Shown here one piece after another: positions 9,509 to 24,417 of a stretch of DNA of 64,000 nucleotides. A program made the position numbers and the translations under genes. The notes beneath the pieces are model-generated. The model ran no database searches and had not been told where the DNA came from. It was given only the letters and a program-made list of their open reading frames with translations. The stretch lies in assembly GCA_002197995.1 (NCBI GenBank), contig NGZR01000007.1:82399-146398 (forward strand), read 5' to 3'. The DNA is from Gaeumannomyces sp. JS-464. Its lineage: Eukaryota; Ascomycota; Sordariomycetes; Magnaporthales; Magnaporthaceae. Numbering within the stretch: the first letter of the stretch is position 1; each line of letters opens with the position of its first letter.

Positions 9509-11541
9509 ATGGTGACGCGGGGGCTTGCGCCGCGCACCACGGCCATCATCGGCCTGGTCGTCGCCATCAACATCATCGTCCTCTCGCTCGGGCTCAAGTC
9601 AGGCCTGAGGTTCCGCGCCGCGCCGCTCTTCGGCTTCGTCGGGCCGCCCAACCACACCCGTCCAGCCCCTCCTCGCCTGCCGGGACTTCCCGTCGAGCCC
9701 AGCACGCCTGAGGAATGGAGACTGAACACGGACCGCGAGTACCTCCTAGACATGGCTTGGGACCTCGACGCCGCCCCCACAACCAGGCGCTACGACTTTG
9801 CCATCACAGAGGGCAAGGCGTGGCCAGACGGCGTCGTCCGTGGCGTGCTGCTGGTCAACGGCCAGTTCCCCGGGCCCCTGATCGAGGCCAACCGCGGCGA
9901 CAGGATCCTGGTGAACGTCACCAACATGCTCGCCTCGGAGCCCACCGCCATCCACTGGCACGGGATCCACCAGCGGGGAACGCCGTGGTTTGATGGCACC
10001 TCAGGCGTCACTCAGTGCGGCATCCCTCCCGGCCAGTCGCTGCTCTATAACTTCACCCTTGACGGCCAGTTCGGCACCTTTTGGTGGCATGCTCATTACT
10101 CGGCCCAGGCCATCGATGGCGTCTTGGGGCCGATGGTCATCCACGCTCCCGAAGAGGCAGCTCTCCGCGAGACCTACCAGCAGGACAGGGTCCTCCTCCT
10201 TCAAGATTGGTATCACGACTCTAGCAAAGTCGACCTTGCCAAGTATATGGCGCCCAATGTGGAGAACAACGAGCCCATCCCCTCCTCTGGGCTCATCAAT
10301 GGACGCAACTAGTATGCTCATACGCCGATTGCATCACTGGTCTTTTATTCTCGCTGACTCTCTAATAGTTTTGACTGCTCTCGTTACGGCCCCGACTCTG
10401 GCAAATCGTGCTATGGCAACGTTTCACACTCTGTCCTGACCTTGGAGCCTGTCAGTCGTCCCGCTCCAGAGTTGCTCTGTTTGAAAGTCTCCTAACTCAA
10501 TCCTCTGGCCAACAGCACTCCAAGACCCGCCTCCGCCTCATCAACGGCGGTGCTTTTGCTAGCTTCGAGTTCTCTATCGACAAGCACCCTCTGAGTGTCA
10601 TTGAAGCCGATAGCACTCTGACTAGACCCCACTTGACAAACCGACTGCCTATCCACGTTGGCCAACGATACAGTGCCGTGCTGGATGCTAACCAGGAAGC
10701 GCACACCAACTACTGGATCCGGGCAGCCATGGTGACGTTTTGTTTCAAGGGAGACGATAACCCGGTGCTGGACTCGACGACAAAGGCAGTTCTCTCCTAC
10801 GGCGACAAGACGGACGCCACCCTCACTCCCGACCCTGCGCAGTCGACTGACTGGCAAGGAGAGGCGAACGCGGTTGTCTGCAAAGATCCGGAGGATGCGA
10901 CACTAGTGCCTCTTGTAAGCAAACCGCCGCCACCAGCGACCCGATTCGTCGCCGTCGATTTCCATTTCGCCATAGGCGCGAACCAAATGTCGTACGCGAA
11001 GGTCAACGAGACGGTCACCTGGAAGCCGCAGAATAACTCGACAACGCTACTAGACGCGGTAGAGGGTCTGCGCTCTCCTGTCGCGGCGAGCTGGTCGATG
11101 CCGGCTCCGGAAGGCCGGGTCGGGGTGTTCCAGGAAGACCAGTACGTGGTCGGGGTCAGCAATGACACGACCGAGGTTGTGGACTTGCTGGTGTACAGCC
11201 TCGACGACGGCAGCCATCCGTTCCACCTGCACGGGCACGATTTCTGGATCATGGAGAGGGGCGGTGGCGCCTTTGACTGGACGCGCTACCACAGTGAGGT
11301 TGCAGTGTCACTGAGGCCGTCTGTTGCCGACAGGCCCCGGAGAGACACGGTGACGATTGAGCCCTACTCCTGGGTGCTGGTTCGCTTCGTTGCCGACAAC
11401 CCTGGCCTCTGGGCGTTCCACTGCCATATGGCTTGGCACATGGAGGCCGGGCTGCTGATGCAGTTCATGAGCGGGGCGGGCACGTTGGCCAAGACTAAGA
11501 TCCCGGAGCCCATTGTCTCCCTCTGCGCATCGGCGGGGTGA
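9509..11541 (+). CDS. Membrane-anchored laccase-like multicopper oxidase
   Basis: Three exons (9509-10311, 10369-10450, 10516-11541) with introns of 57 and 65 bp encode about 636 residues. An N-terminal hydrophobic segment (IIGLVVAINIIVLSLGL, about residues 13-29) looks like a signal anchor. Three cupredoxin domains follow, with all four copper-binding motifs: IHWHGIHQ, FWWHAHYS, HPFHLHGHDF and the C-terminal HCHMAWHMEAGLLMQ. The HCH...H pattern supplies the type 1 Cys and His and the trinuclear site, with a Leu or Met at the axial position. Such enzymes couple one-electron oxidation of phenols, pigments or metals to reduction of O2. The substrate cannot be read from sequence. It lacks clear Fet3 features, so I prefer laccase-like to ferroxidase. 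The frame is fully intact. Confidence 0.9.
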
Positions 11542-12414
11542 AGTGAGGGGCAGGCGGAGCAAACAGCCCATTTACGACAGGGTCCGAGCGGGGAGAAAAA
11601 AAATCTCACAGGACAAGGCCTGTTGGATGCGCCTTGATCGCACTCACCGCTTAGCTGTGCCCCATGCTTTGGCTACACAGCCAACAGGGGGAGGCGGGGA
11701 TTCAGCACAGCCGAGACAATGGTCGTAGTGGTCTTGTTCACTCACTCCTAAGGCTGGACTCGGCATTTGGCCTTGGAAAAGGCGTCTCCGCCCGGCTCGG
11801 ATGATGGCGTGGCGGAGGAGTTCTTGACAAGGCTCGGGCCGCGGCAGCAAGGCCTCGCCACATGACCTGTCTTGCGGTTTAGACAGCGATACCCAAAGAC
11901 CGGACTGGGCTCCTCCAGGGTCCATGCATGCCCACTCAGGGTCTGAAGGTTAAGGGACATGCGAGTCATCGAGGCTATGACGTCGTGCTGGAAAAGAGCG
12001 CACGCTGCGGCCTGATGGAGGCTGCCCCCCACACTGGAGAGCCCGCTCGTTTGCATGCAACCTCCCTCAAAATCGGGCATGGGACGCAGCCGAGCTGCTC
12101 AACACCAATAGCGCCGCGTATCGGCTCAACGTGAGGTGGGATGCTCTGCGCGCCCTGCGATCCTGCTCCACAAAGCGTACGCCCCAGCGATTGAACTTCC
12201 CTGGTTCTTGGTTTTTCTGCAAGCAAGCCACCAGGGCCAAAGGACTGAATCTTCCTACTGGATCTTTTTAAATAGAAATAACAGACGTGGTTTGTCCCAT
12301 TGGGTCACGCATGTGGCACGCGCCGCATTGCTTTTTCTTCCTCTCCCTCTTCCTCTTTGCCCTCGCGCCCATTGCTGGTCTACCCACACCTCCCAGCGAA
12401 CGCAGGTGCCCGCC
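11542..12414. other. Intergenic, upstream of the MFS transporter gene
   Basis: About 870 bp between tandem genes. A pyrimidine-rich stretch at 12330-12360 shortly before the transporter ATG is typical of a fungal leader. No gene is supported. Confidence 0.55.
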
Positions 12415-14185
12415 ATGACTTTTCTCAGCACCAGTCCCAGGCTGGAAGAGGCTCAGGAGGGTAAAACGGCCGCCGCCAGCCACCGGGCTCCCAGCACGGA
12501 TGGCGCCGAGGCCCTGTCTCTCAAGGGAGAGGACATTCTGTCTCAGAATGACCTCGACCCTGCCCTCAATATGAAGATGCACCTCGTCAACAATGTTGGT
12601 TACGCCCACACTGCGACTGGAGCAAAAGGATGCGCCGCGCGCTAACCACCAACCCGGTGCCCCCGACGCCACACAGGCAATCGATCAAATCGGCTGGACG
12701 CCGTACCACATGAAGCTCTTCGTGCTCAACGGCTTTGGCTACGGTGTCGACTCTCTGATATTGCTCCTGCAGTCCATTGTCGCCGCTCAGGCCTTCAAGG
12801 AGCTCGGCGGGCCTGGCCAGTATGACAAGGGCCTCAACGTCGCTGCTTACTGTGGCATGCTCTGCGGTGCCTTGTTTTGGGGTCTTGGCGCCGACATCAT
12901 AGGCCGCCGCTGGGCCTTCAACTGCTCGCTCTTCATCTGCTCGTCGTCGGCCATCATTGCCGGTGCGATGCCCAGCTGGGCCGGACTCGGCGTCTTCGTC
13001 GCGCTTGTCGGCTTCGGTGGGGGCGGCAACCTCGTCCTCGATACCACTGTCTTCCTCGAGTATCTCCCGTCGGACAAGCAATGGGTGTTAACTTTGATGG
13101 CATGTTGGTGGGGTGTTGGCCAGTTCATAGCCGGTGCACTAGGCTGGGCTTTTCTACGTCAGTTTTTATCCCCCTTTTCTGCCTTTGCCGTGCCTTTTGC
13201 CGTCCCTACCTGCCCGCGTTTTTGCTACCACGCCGCAAGAAACTGATGTAGTGCTGTCCCTCCAGCTCCCACGGAGTGGAATTGTGCTACGGCAGCCTCG
13301 TGCTCTCGCCAGAGCAACATGGGCTGGCGCTATGTCTTTTTCACTGGTGGCGCTCTCGTCTTCGCCATGTCGGTGCTTCGCGTTACCGTCGTGCGGCTCA
13401 GGGAGACCCCCAAGTACCTTTTGGGCATCGGCGACGATGCCGGGGCTGTCGAGACGCTTCAGGCGATTGCGGTCAAGTACAACCGCCCCTGCTCGCTCAC
13501 CGTCGAGCAGCTCACGGCCTGTGGCGACGTTCGGTCGGCGCACAGCAAGAACCGCTTCTCGGTCGGCGAGACCATGGTGCATATGCGCGGCCTCTTCGCC
13601 ACGCCTCTGATCGCGCGCTCGACCCTGATGGTCTGGTTGTCGTGGACGCTCATCGGACTTGCCTACCCGCTTTTTTACGTCTTCCTCCCGGACTACCTGG
13701 CGGCCCGGGGCGCGGCGCTCGACGTCTCGACCTACAACAGGTGGCGCAACTACATGCTCGTCAACATCTCTGGGATATTCGGCCCCGTCCTTGCCGGGTT
13801 CATGTGCAACGTGAAGATCCTGGGCCGGCGGTACACCATGGTGATCGGGGCGCTGGCAACCATGGCCTTCCTCTTTGGGTACACAGAGGTACGCACGGCA
13901 GAGCAGGATCTGGCCTTCTCGTGCACCATCGGCTTCCTCCTCAACATCTATTACGGCACGCTGTACGCCTACACACCCGAGGTACTACCCAGCGCGCACC
14001 GCGCCACCGGCAACGGCGTGGCCGTCGCGTGCAACCGCATCATGGGCATCTTGAGCAACGTGGTGGCGACCTTTGGGGACACGAGAACCACGGCGCCCAT
14101 GTACGTCTGCGCCGCCCTCTTTGTCGGCATGGCCGTCGTCAGCGCCTTGTTTCCTTTTGAGCCGTACGGCCGCAGGAGCTCGTGA
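12415..14185 (+). CDS. MFS transporter, sugar / SV2-SVOP type
   Basis: Three exons (12415-12594, 12677-13157, 13266-14185; introns 82 and 108 bp) join without correction into about 526 residues with around 12 membrane segments. The cytosolic N-terminus leads into IGWTPYHMKLFVLNGFGYGV, which is typical of the fungal membrane transporters related to SVOP/SV2 and bacterial NiaP-like carriers. The loop after TM2 carries GADIIGRRWAF, the major-facilitator loop signature. RETPKYLLG after TM6 matches the sugar-porter PESPR-like site. An even spread of hydrophobic segments follows to the end. The substrate is unknown; sugars, organic acids and aromatic acids are all possible. It lies 1.6 kb from the tail of the GH2 gene and could take part in sugar uptake (inference). 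Confidence 0.88.
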
Positions 14186-14627
14186 TGTTGGTGCGTGGTC
14201 CTATCTAAAAGCGGCACAGCATCGAGGAGGGAGGAGGAGCCCAGGTCTAAACAGACACGGCTTCGGCATGGGCGCGGAGAATGAGACAGGCATAGCGGCG
14301 AGTCTCGGCGCTATATGTTTTCCACAAAGATACCCTTTTCGCTTCCATGGACAGATTCACCGGGCAACGCCATGGTCACCGCGCCTCGTGCATGAAAAGC
14401 GATGCGATCGTATTGTGCAGCCCGAGGTCTACGTCCGCGCCGAGCCTGCTGCTGCCCGTCTCTGAGATAATCACGCGGCGCCGTGGAGAGCGATGATGCC
14501 TTGAAGGACGCGTCTAGGCGCGATGGTTTAGTAACAATTATTGCACCGAGTAAACTGCCGTGCTCCTTTCACCCAGCCAACAACAAATCCTACATCCAAG
14601 ACAAGGAAAGTTGGTGGGAAACGACCG
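14186..14627. other. Intergenic, transporter 3' end to PhiA-like gene
   Basis: Nothing coding is recognised. The stretch probably holds the transporter 3' UTR and the promoter of the next gene. Confidence 0.5.
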
Positions 14628-15345
14628 ATGCGTCCGGCTTTCAGATCCTCAGCCGCGCAGCAGCGCTGGCGGTGGCGGCGCATGCCTACTTCTCCCCGCG
14701 CCCGTACGATGGGCTCGGCGCCGGCGAGCACGGCCGGCCGACTCACGCGCCTCTCGGCGCTTCCAAGCGCGCAACGGCGGCTTTTACACGCTGCTCGGGC
14801 CCTCGACCTACTGCCCCACCGAAGCCCTGGCCCCGGCGCCGTGCCCCAACGTCGGGGGCACGCTCGTCTCTGGCTTGATGGAGGGGCTTGCTGTAAGCCT
14901 TTTTTTTCTCACCGTCTCTACTTTCTTCTAATATTACCCCGACTCTCCCCGTGCTCATGTCGTCCTTCCCCTCCCCTCCCCCTCCCATCCCTCCGCAGGT
15001 CGCCGTCCCCGGCGGCCAGCAGATCTACGTCGCGCCCGACGGCGCCGTAGCCTACACGGCCGCGCGACCGGCCTGCTCCCCCCGAGGCAGCGTCCTTGGC
15101 GGCTGGGACCGCGCCGGGCCCGAGCCGGTCGTCATCACCGTCGCCAACTGGACCGGCCCGACCGCCGGCGGTCCTTTTCCGCTGCCCGCTGCTCAACCAT
15201 CCGCCGGGCGACATCAACCTCCCTACAACATAGCGAGCGGCTCTACGTCGGGACGCGCGCGCTCGGCCGGGGCGACTGCTACGACCTGCCCAGCCTCGCG
15301 CTGGTCTCGGCGGGGGACGAGGTTGGGGCTTGGCAGTACACCTGA
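14628..15345 (+). pseudogene. Disrupted secreted protein of the PhiA / IgE-binding-like cell-wall family
   Basis: Fragments in all three frames together match a small secreted wall protein family. They give a signal peptide (QILSRAAALAVAAHA), FQARNGGFYTLLG with STYCPTE, an intron (14893-14998, GTAAGC...CAG), then VPGGQQIYVAPDGAVAYTAA, NHPPGDINLP and a C-terminal block GDCYDLPSLALVSAGDEV ending AWQYT. Four single-base shifts are needed: missing bases near 14638 and 14755, and extra bases near 15172 and 15230. With them the protein is about 203 residues, a normal length. PhiA-type proteins are abundant wall or extracellular proteins linked to phialide and conidium development. Either this copy is decaying, or it lies in a badly called stretch like several neighbours. 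Confidence 0.68.
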
Positions 15346-15835
15346 CTCGGCTGGCTGCAAGGCTCGTGCGCTGTGCAAGCTACGCCTCCTGTTTTGTGCC
15401 TGTGTTGTAAAGTCGGTTGGCAAGGGATGGGAAGAAGAGAGTACAAGCTCATAAAAAAGAACGGTATCAGCAAATTCTAGCTTAGAATGAAAAGAAAGTA
15501 GAACACTCATGCGCTTACTACGCCATGGCATCTGGGGGTGGTATGAGCGGCCAATACGGTCTGATCTGTGACGCTTTAAATTGAGACAAGATGAAATCCT
15601 AGTCTGAGACCATTTCAAAGACGGCATATATCGCCCGATTCCCACAGCAGCACCGCCAAATCCAACATGATGCAGTCATAAAAACAGTGAGACCTCGGCC
15701 ACCTGAGGCTTGAGCGAGAGTGCGCGTTCAAATGACAAGGAAACTTGCTCGAATATGCTTGGTAGACTCTTGAACGATTCTGGATGCAACTAAAACGCCT
15801 TCCCCAGACATACCCCGACAAACACAACCGAGGGC
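15346..15835. other. Intergenic between convergent PhiA-like and GH2 genes
   Basis: About 490 bp of relatively AT-rich 3'-flanking sequence. No coding feature is recognised. Confidence 0.55.
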
Positions 15836-19185
<3,350 letters not shown>

Positions 19186-20673
19186 TTTCTTCGGTGCGTG
19201 TTGGGATGGATGTGTGACGCCGTTCAGCCGAGGTAAGGAGGAGAAAGCTAATTGGACTTGGGTCGAGCTCCAGAGGCGAAAAGGGGGGAGCGAGCTACTG
19301 CAGCTGATGTCAAGCCGCGCCCTGAGCTTCAGGAATGAGCTTCAAGTGGAATTGAGCGCCTGCGCTTTGCTCTGCAGGTCAGCCAACAGTCCTTTGTCGC
19401 AGTGATTGTGGGTTTAAATAGCCAGGCGAGAAACCAGCTCGTCGACGGATTGACAGTGTTGGAGCTGGGAAAGAAGCAATTGAGTGTGGGCCAGGCGTCT
19501 CGGTGCTCACCATCAAAAGCAGTGAAAGCCCCAAGGCCGCCCGGCCACCTGCCTCGATCCAAGACAAGGGCAGGTGGCCTAGCGGCTCCACACAGCGGTT
19601 GATCCTCATGATGACCCACGCGTGACCCACGAGCGGGGAGAGACGGCGGGGCTGCGCGGAAGCTTGCGGGGAAGGCACCTGAACGGCGCCTTGGCCGGCT
19701 TGGTGTGGATGTCTGGTGTCTCGGTTTGGCGTTGTCTGTGTTTGTGGTCGACACGCTGAACGATCGCTTCTCCGCTTGGTGCTTTTCTGTGCTTGTGCGA
19801 AAGCGTCTTGCAAATCGAGCATGCTGTTGGAGTGTTTGGGCTTCGTGCTGCCGAGACGGACGCCACTGTTTCGTTGCCTGCATGGGCCACGTGTGGAGTG
19901 ACTGGGACCTGGCCTGTCGGGACGCTCCCAAGTGAAGGGTGCATGGAAACGCAGGACAAAAAAAATATATACAAAAGTACAAAATAACCACCACTCAATT
20001 CACTTTGCCTGATAGATACCTATAGAGGAACAAAACACCTACCCGGATGCCGCATGGTACGTAGGTAGGTAGCTATCGCCAGACTTCCTACAAGAAAACG
20101 ACGGCAGCATGCCCGATCGCGCAGCCAACAGAACAGCAGCGCCCTTTTACCCCTGAAATTTGTTCATGTCGACACTTGAGGAAGAATCAGGGTCTGCCCC
20201 CAACCCCAAGGAACCAAGTGAGCCCGGAGGCTTCCCTCCCGAAGGGCCATGCCACGTTCTCCTCTTCTTCCGACCACAACTGATGTTGCCCTCTACTGTA
20301 GACGCACGCTCCGTATTTACAACCACAGCAGCAATGGCTGCCATTCGTGGAAATCCGGCCTCTGGGCCCTGCAGTAACTGCTGCCTCGCCATTATCCCTC
20401 GGAAACCCGGCCCAGCAGCAGAATCAAGCACCATTTTATCTTCCGAGCCCGCAGCCAGTGGTGTCCAAATCTTCCGCCTTGCAGACGTCCGCTTGCTCGT
20501 GCCGCCGTTCCCAAGCTTTCGGGCTCGGGAGGATGCAATTGTGTCCTGTGCCTGGCCTATATCAAGGGCGTATCCCCTGCCCTGATGCCTTGGCGTTGTT
20601 TTCCCGGCCACGGCAGCCGTCTCCCTCGCCCTCCTAGACAGCTTCCAGTCATTCTTTCTAAGGACCTCCAAAC
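19186..20673. other. Shared divergent promoter region, GH2 beta-galactosidase / GH74
   Basis: About 1.5 kb between two divergent carbohydrate-active enzyme genes. It contains a (GTAG)n-like run at 20061-20072 and an A-rich stretch at 19958-19970. Frames of 180 and 221 codons on the minus strand are low-complexity and unsupported. A shared regulator is plausible, but I could not assign a binding site with confidence. Confidence 0.55.
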
Positions 20674-23344
20674 ATGAGGATCCTCCCAACTCTCCAGCTG
20701 CTCGCCGCAGCGGTGGCCCCTATCCACGCTGCCTTCACCTGGAAGAACGTCAAGATCGGCGGAGGCGGAGGCTTTGTCCCTGGAATCGTCTTCCACCCGA
20801 CCGCCAAGGGGGTCGCCTACGCGCGGACCGACATTGGTGGTCTCTACAGGCTCAACTCGGACGATTCGTGGACCGCAGTCACTGATAGCATTGCCACGAA
20901 CGCCGGATGGTATGTGCCCCTCGTTATACTCTCAGCCGAAACATTGCCCACCCCGGTAGAGGGTATCGACTGACCAGCATTCAGGAACAAATGGGGAGTT
21001 GACGCGGTTGCGCTTGATCCCAAAGACCCCAACAAGGTCTACGCTGCCACCGGGCTTTACACCACCAGCTGGGACCCCGATAATGGCTCCATTATCCGCA
21101 GCTCCGACAAAGGCGCCACCTGGTCCATTTCAACCCTTCCCTTCAAGGTCGGAGGCAACATGCCAGGACGCGGCATGGGCGAGCGTCTCGCCGTGGACCC
21201 CAATAACGGCAGGGTCCTTTTCTTCGGTGCTCGGAGCGGCAACGGCTTGTGGAAAAGCACCGACGGCGGCGTCACCTTCTCCAAGGTGACCTCGTTCACC
21301 GCCGTCGGCACGTTCGCGCAAAACCCGGCCGATACCACCGGCTACACTAGCGATATCCAAGGCCTGGCCTGGGTGGCCTTTGACCCCACCTCGCCCGTTC
21401 TGTCCGCTCTGGCGCCACGTCCCGCATCTTCGTCGGTACCGCCGACAACATCACCGCGTCCGTGTACGTCACCAACGATGGAGGAAGCACCTGGGCGCCC
21501 GTCGCTGGGCAGCCCAAAGCCTACTTTCCGCACAAGGCCATGGTCCAGCCCGCCGAGAAGGCGCTTTACGTCACCTACACGGATGGGACCGGCCCCTTCG
21601 ATGGCACCAAAGGCGCTGTGTACCGGTACGATCTTGTCACGTCAACGTGGAAAGACATCACGCCCGTGTCAGGGGCGGACCTCACCTACGGCTTCGGCGG
21701 CCTCGGCGTCGACATGCTTAAGTCTGGCACGCTCGTGGTGGCCTCCTTGAACTCATGGTGGCCGGATGCCCAGATCTTCCGGTCCAGGGACTCGGGCGCC
21801 ACATGGTCTAGGTTGTGGGAGTGGACCGCGTATCCGAATATGAACCAGTACTACTCCATCGGTGCTTCCAAAGCCCCCTGGATCGAGACGGGCCACCTCT
21901 CGCAGGATTCGAAGCGTCTAGGCTGGATGATCGAGTCGCTCGAAATCGACCCGACTGACAGTGACCACTGGCTATATGTAAGTTATATCTGCGGAGGCAT
22001 TTCCAGCCCCCTTTTCCGCCCCAACCTATTTTAGCCCCCGACAGAGCTATCAAAAGCTAACGAGAAATCACCTCCAGGGCACTGGTCTGACCGTCTTCGG
22101 CGGCCGCGACCTAACAAAATGGGACACGGTCCACAACATCACCATCCAGTCCCTCGCCGACGGAATCGAAGAGACCGCCGTCCTGGAGCTCGCCTCAGCC
22201 CCCGGCGGCTCAGAGCTCCTGGCTGCAATCGGCGACATCACCGGCTTCACATATAAGACAAGCGCCGACCTTTCCAAGAGCCCGGCCCGGCCTTGGATGG
22301 CGCCGACGTGGGTCACGTCCTCGGGCGTCGACTACGCAGGCGCCAAGCCCGCCAGCGTGATCCGCGTGGGCCAGACCCAGGGCCAGCCGATGCTGGCAGC
22401 CTCCTCGGACGGCGGCGCCACCTGGAGCGCGCACCCGGGCGCCGACACCAACTACTACGGCGGCGTGGCGGCCCTGTCGGCCGACGCGTCGACCGTGCTC
22501 TGGGCCACGGCCAACGGGCCCGTCGTCCGCTCGCAGAACCAGGGCGCCTTCTCCGCGGTGTCGGGCCTGCCGTCCTCGCTGCCCGGCACCGTGTCGGTGG
22601 CGGCCGACAAGCGCAAGGCGGGCGTCTTCTACGTCGCCTCGGCCGGCTCGGCCGCGCTGTACGTCTCCACCGACTCGGGCGCGACCTTCTCGCGCGCCGC
22701 CGGCTCGCTCAGCCCCGCGGCCGGCGTCCGCTACGTGGCACCCGGCCGTCGAGGGCGCCGTGTTCGTGTCGACCGACGCCGGCGTGTTCCGCAGCGGCGA
22801 CTCGGGCGCGACCTTCAGCCGCTCCGCCCCGGGGCTCACCGACGCGCAGCACATCGCCGTCGGCCTGGGCGGCGGGTCGTCCTGGACGCTGTACGCGCTC
22901 GGCAACGGGCCCGGCGGGCGGCGGCTGCACGCGAGCGCGGACGCCGGGGCCGGGCCGTGGGTCGACATCCAGGGCGACGCGCAGGGGTTCGGGCGCATGG
23001 AGATGGCGCGCCTGGCGGGCAGCGGCAACGTGCCCGGCCAGGTGTACGTCGGCACCAACGGTCGCGGTGTGTTTGTGGCCCAGGGGAGCGTCGGCGGCGG
23101 CGGCGGCGGCGGCACCAGCACAACCCTCGTCACCTCGACCTCGACGTCGGTGGCGACGACCTCGAAGCCCGTGACCACGTCGACGTCTACCAGCTCCTCG
23201 GCACGGCCGACCACGACTGGCGGCGGCGGGCCGACTGTCCCGAGGTATGGGCAGTGCGGCGGCATCAACTACAGCGGTCCGACCGTCTGCGCCGCGCCGT
23301 ACACGTGTACGAAGCAGAATGATTGGTATTGGCAGTGTCTGTAA
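20674..23344 (+). CDS. GH74 xyloglucan endo-beta-1,4-glucanase with CBM1
   Basis: Three exons (20674-20909, 20985-21977, 22078-23344; introns 75 and 100 bp) give about 831 residues. A signal peptide ([19 protein letters not shown]) precedes the tandem seven-bladed propellers of GH74. These are marked by [14 protein letters not shown] near the N-terminus, repeated Asp-box-like turns ([32 protein letters not shown]) and the block [12 protein letters not shown] Ser/Thr-rich linker leads to a C-terminal CBM1 with YGQCGG...YTC and a final WYWQCL, which binds cellulose. GH74 enzymes cut the glucan backbone of xyloglucan outside the cell. Two frame breaks, a missing base around 21391-21410 and an extra base around 22736-22741, cancel in total length. 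They are probably sequence errors. Confidence 0.92.
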
Positions 23345-24417
23345 GGCGCGTTCGTATCGACTGAAAGGCATAGTTGCTGGACCGTTGTTAGCGAAGAGCA
23401 AGGTGGGACGCCCATCAGCAACCTCTGCCGGTTTTCTTGTGAATATTCAAACTTCCATATGCCCAATGTACATAACATCCGCTTTGGAAAAGGAAAAGAT
23501 GACACCCACTTTGATATCCTACTAGCGACTGATCCCTGATCCCACTGGGTTTTGGATTCTACTAGAACATGCACACAAAAGATCCGACAGTGTTCCTGGC
23601 TTTCTCGTTTTGCTACCGATCAACCCCTGCTCTCAAACGAGAGAGAGGCTGGTTCAGGCTGCATCACGACGGCACGCGCCTTACGCCCACGGTCCCAATC
23701 TAACGCACTCATGTCCGAGACAGCGGTGGCCCATTTAGGCAACCGCCTGGTGTTCTCAATGTTCCTCGATATCGTTTCCGCCCTTTGAGTGAGCCAGACG
23801 GCTTACAGACGACTTAATCCTGTCACGGGACCATCTGACCGTAACATTTGACCCGCAGGCCAATGCTCCAACACCGCCGTTTGTATGGGCGAAGCGCAAC
23901 AAAGCCATGGCGCAATCCCGCCACTTGTATGGACAACGTTGGCTGTGTTTTATTCGGCCCGACACTCGGGAACCTCAACACAACATCCCAAAGGACGGCC
24001 GAGCGCCACGATTCACTGAGATCCTGCGCCCCGCTGCCACGCAGGCGGTAATGTAACCTCCATTATACGACACGAATAGAAAAGGACAGCTAGGACAGCC
24101 CCCAAGATCTGACCTTGGTTGGCTTGAATCCTGATGTCCATATATGTATATCTTGCTTATGCTCCTTCCTTCCCGTGGGTCTTCCCCGATATCCAGGTAT
24201 ATATATATGACTCATTTCAGCCTCCCATCATTTGTGTTGTGTTAAAACAAAAGTTGAATGGCGAAGGTCTGTGGAAAAAAAAAAAAAAAAAAAAAAAAGC
24301 CCTGTCAGGCAAACAGCCCCGCAACTCTTCGAAAAGATATATGTGCAGTCTTCTCATCAAATTCTCCACCCACGATATAAGACATTCAGGGGTTTCAACT
24401 TCCTTCATCAAGTCTGT
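23345..24417. other. Intergenic between convergent GH74 and hydrolase genes
   Basis: 3'-flanking DNA with low-complexity sequence, including a TATATATATA run near 24200 and a 24-nt poly(A) at 24275-24298. No gene is supported. Confidence 0.6.
24275..24298 (+). repeat. 24-nt poly(A) tract
   Basis: An uninterrupted run of 24 A residues about 120 bp beyond the 3' end of the minus-strand hydrolase gene. Homopolymers of this size are hard to sequence, so the length is approximate. Confidence 0.8.

Noticed and set aside
19329..19994. 221-codon minus-strand frame upstream of the GH2 gene
   Set aside because: Low-complexity Arg/Ser/Pro sequence in a promoter region. It is more likely leader or chance.
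20147..20689. 180-codon minus-strand frame upstream of GH74
   Set aside because: It has no recognisable domain, overlaps the GH74 start, and competing frames of similar length exist on the plus strand. Transcript evidence would be needed.
22210..23268. 352-codon minus-strand frame opposite GH74
   Set aside because: Antisense of the GH74 propeller and CBM1 coding sequence, with no independent motif.
24208..24214. TGACTCA motif (another at 46320-46326) as a CPC-1 site
   Set aside because: The motif is expected several times by chance in 64 kb, and neither copy is near a start region of an amino acid biosynthesis gene.
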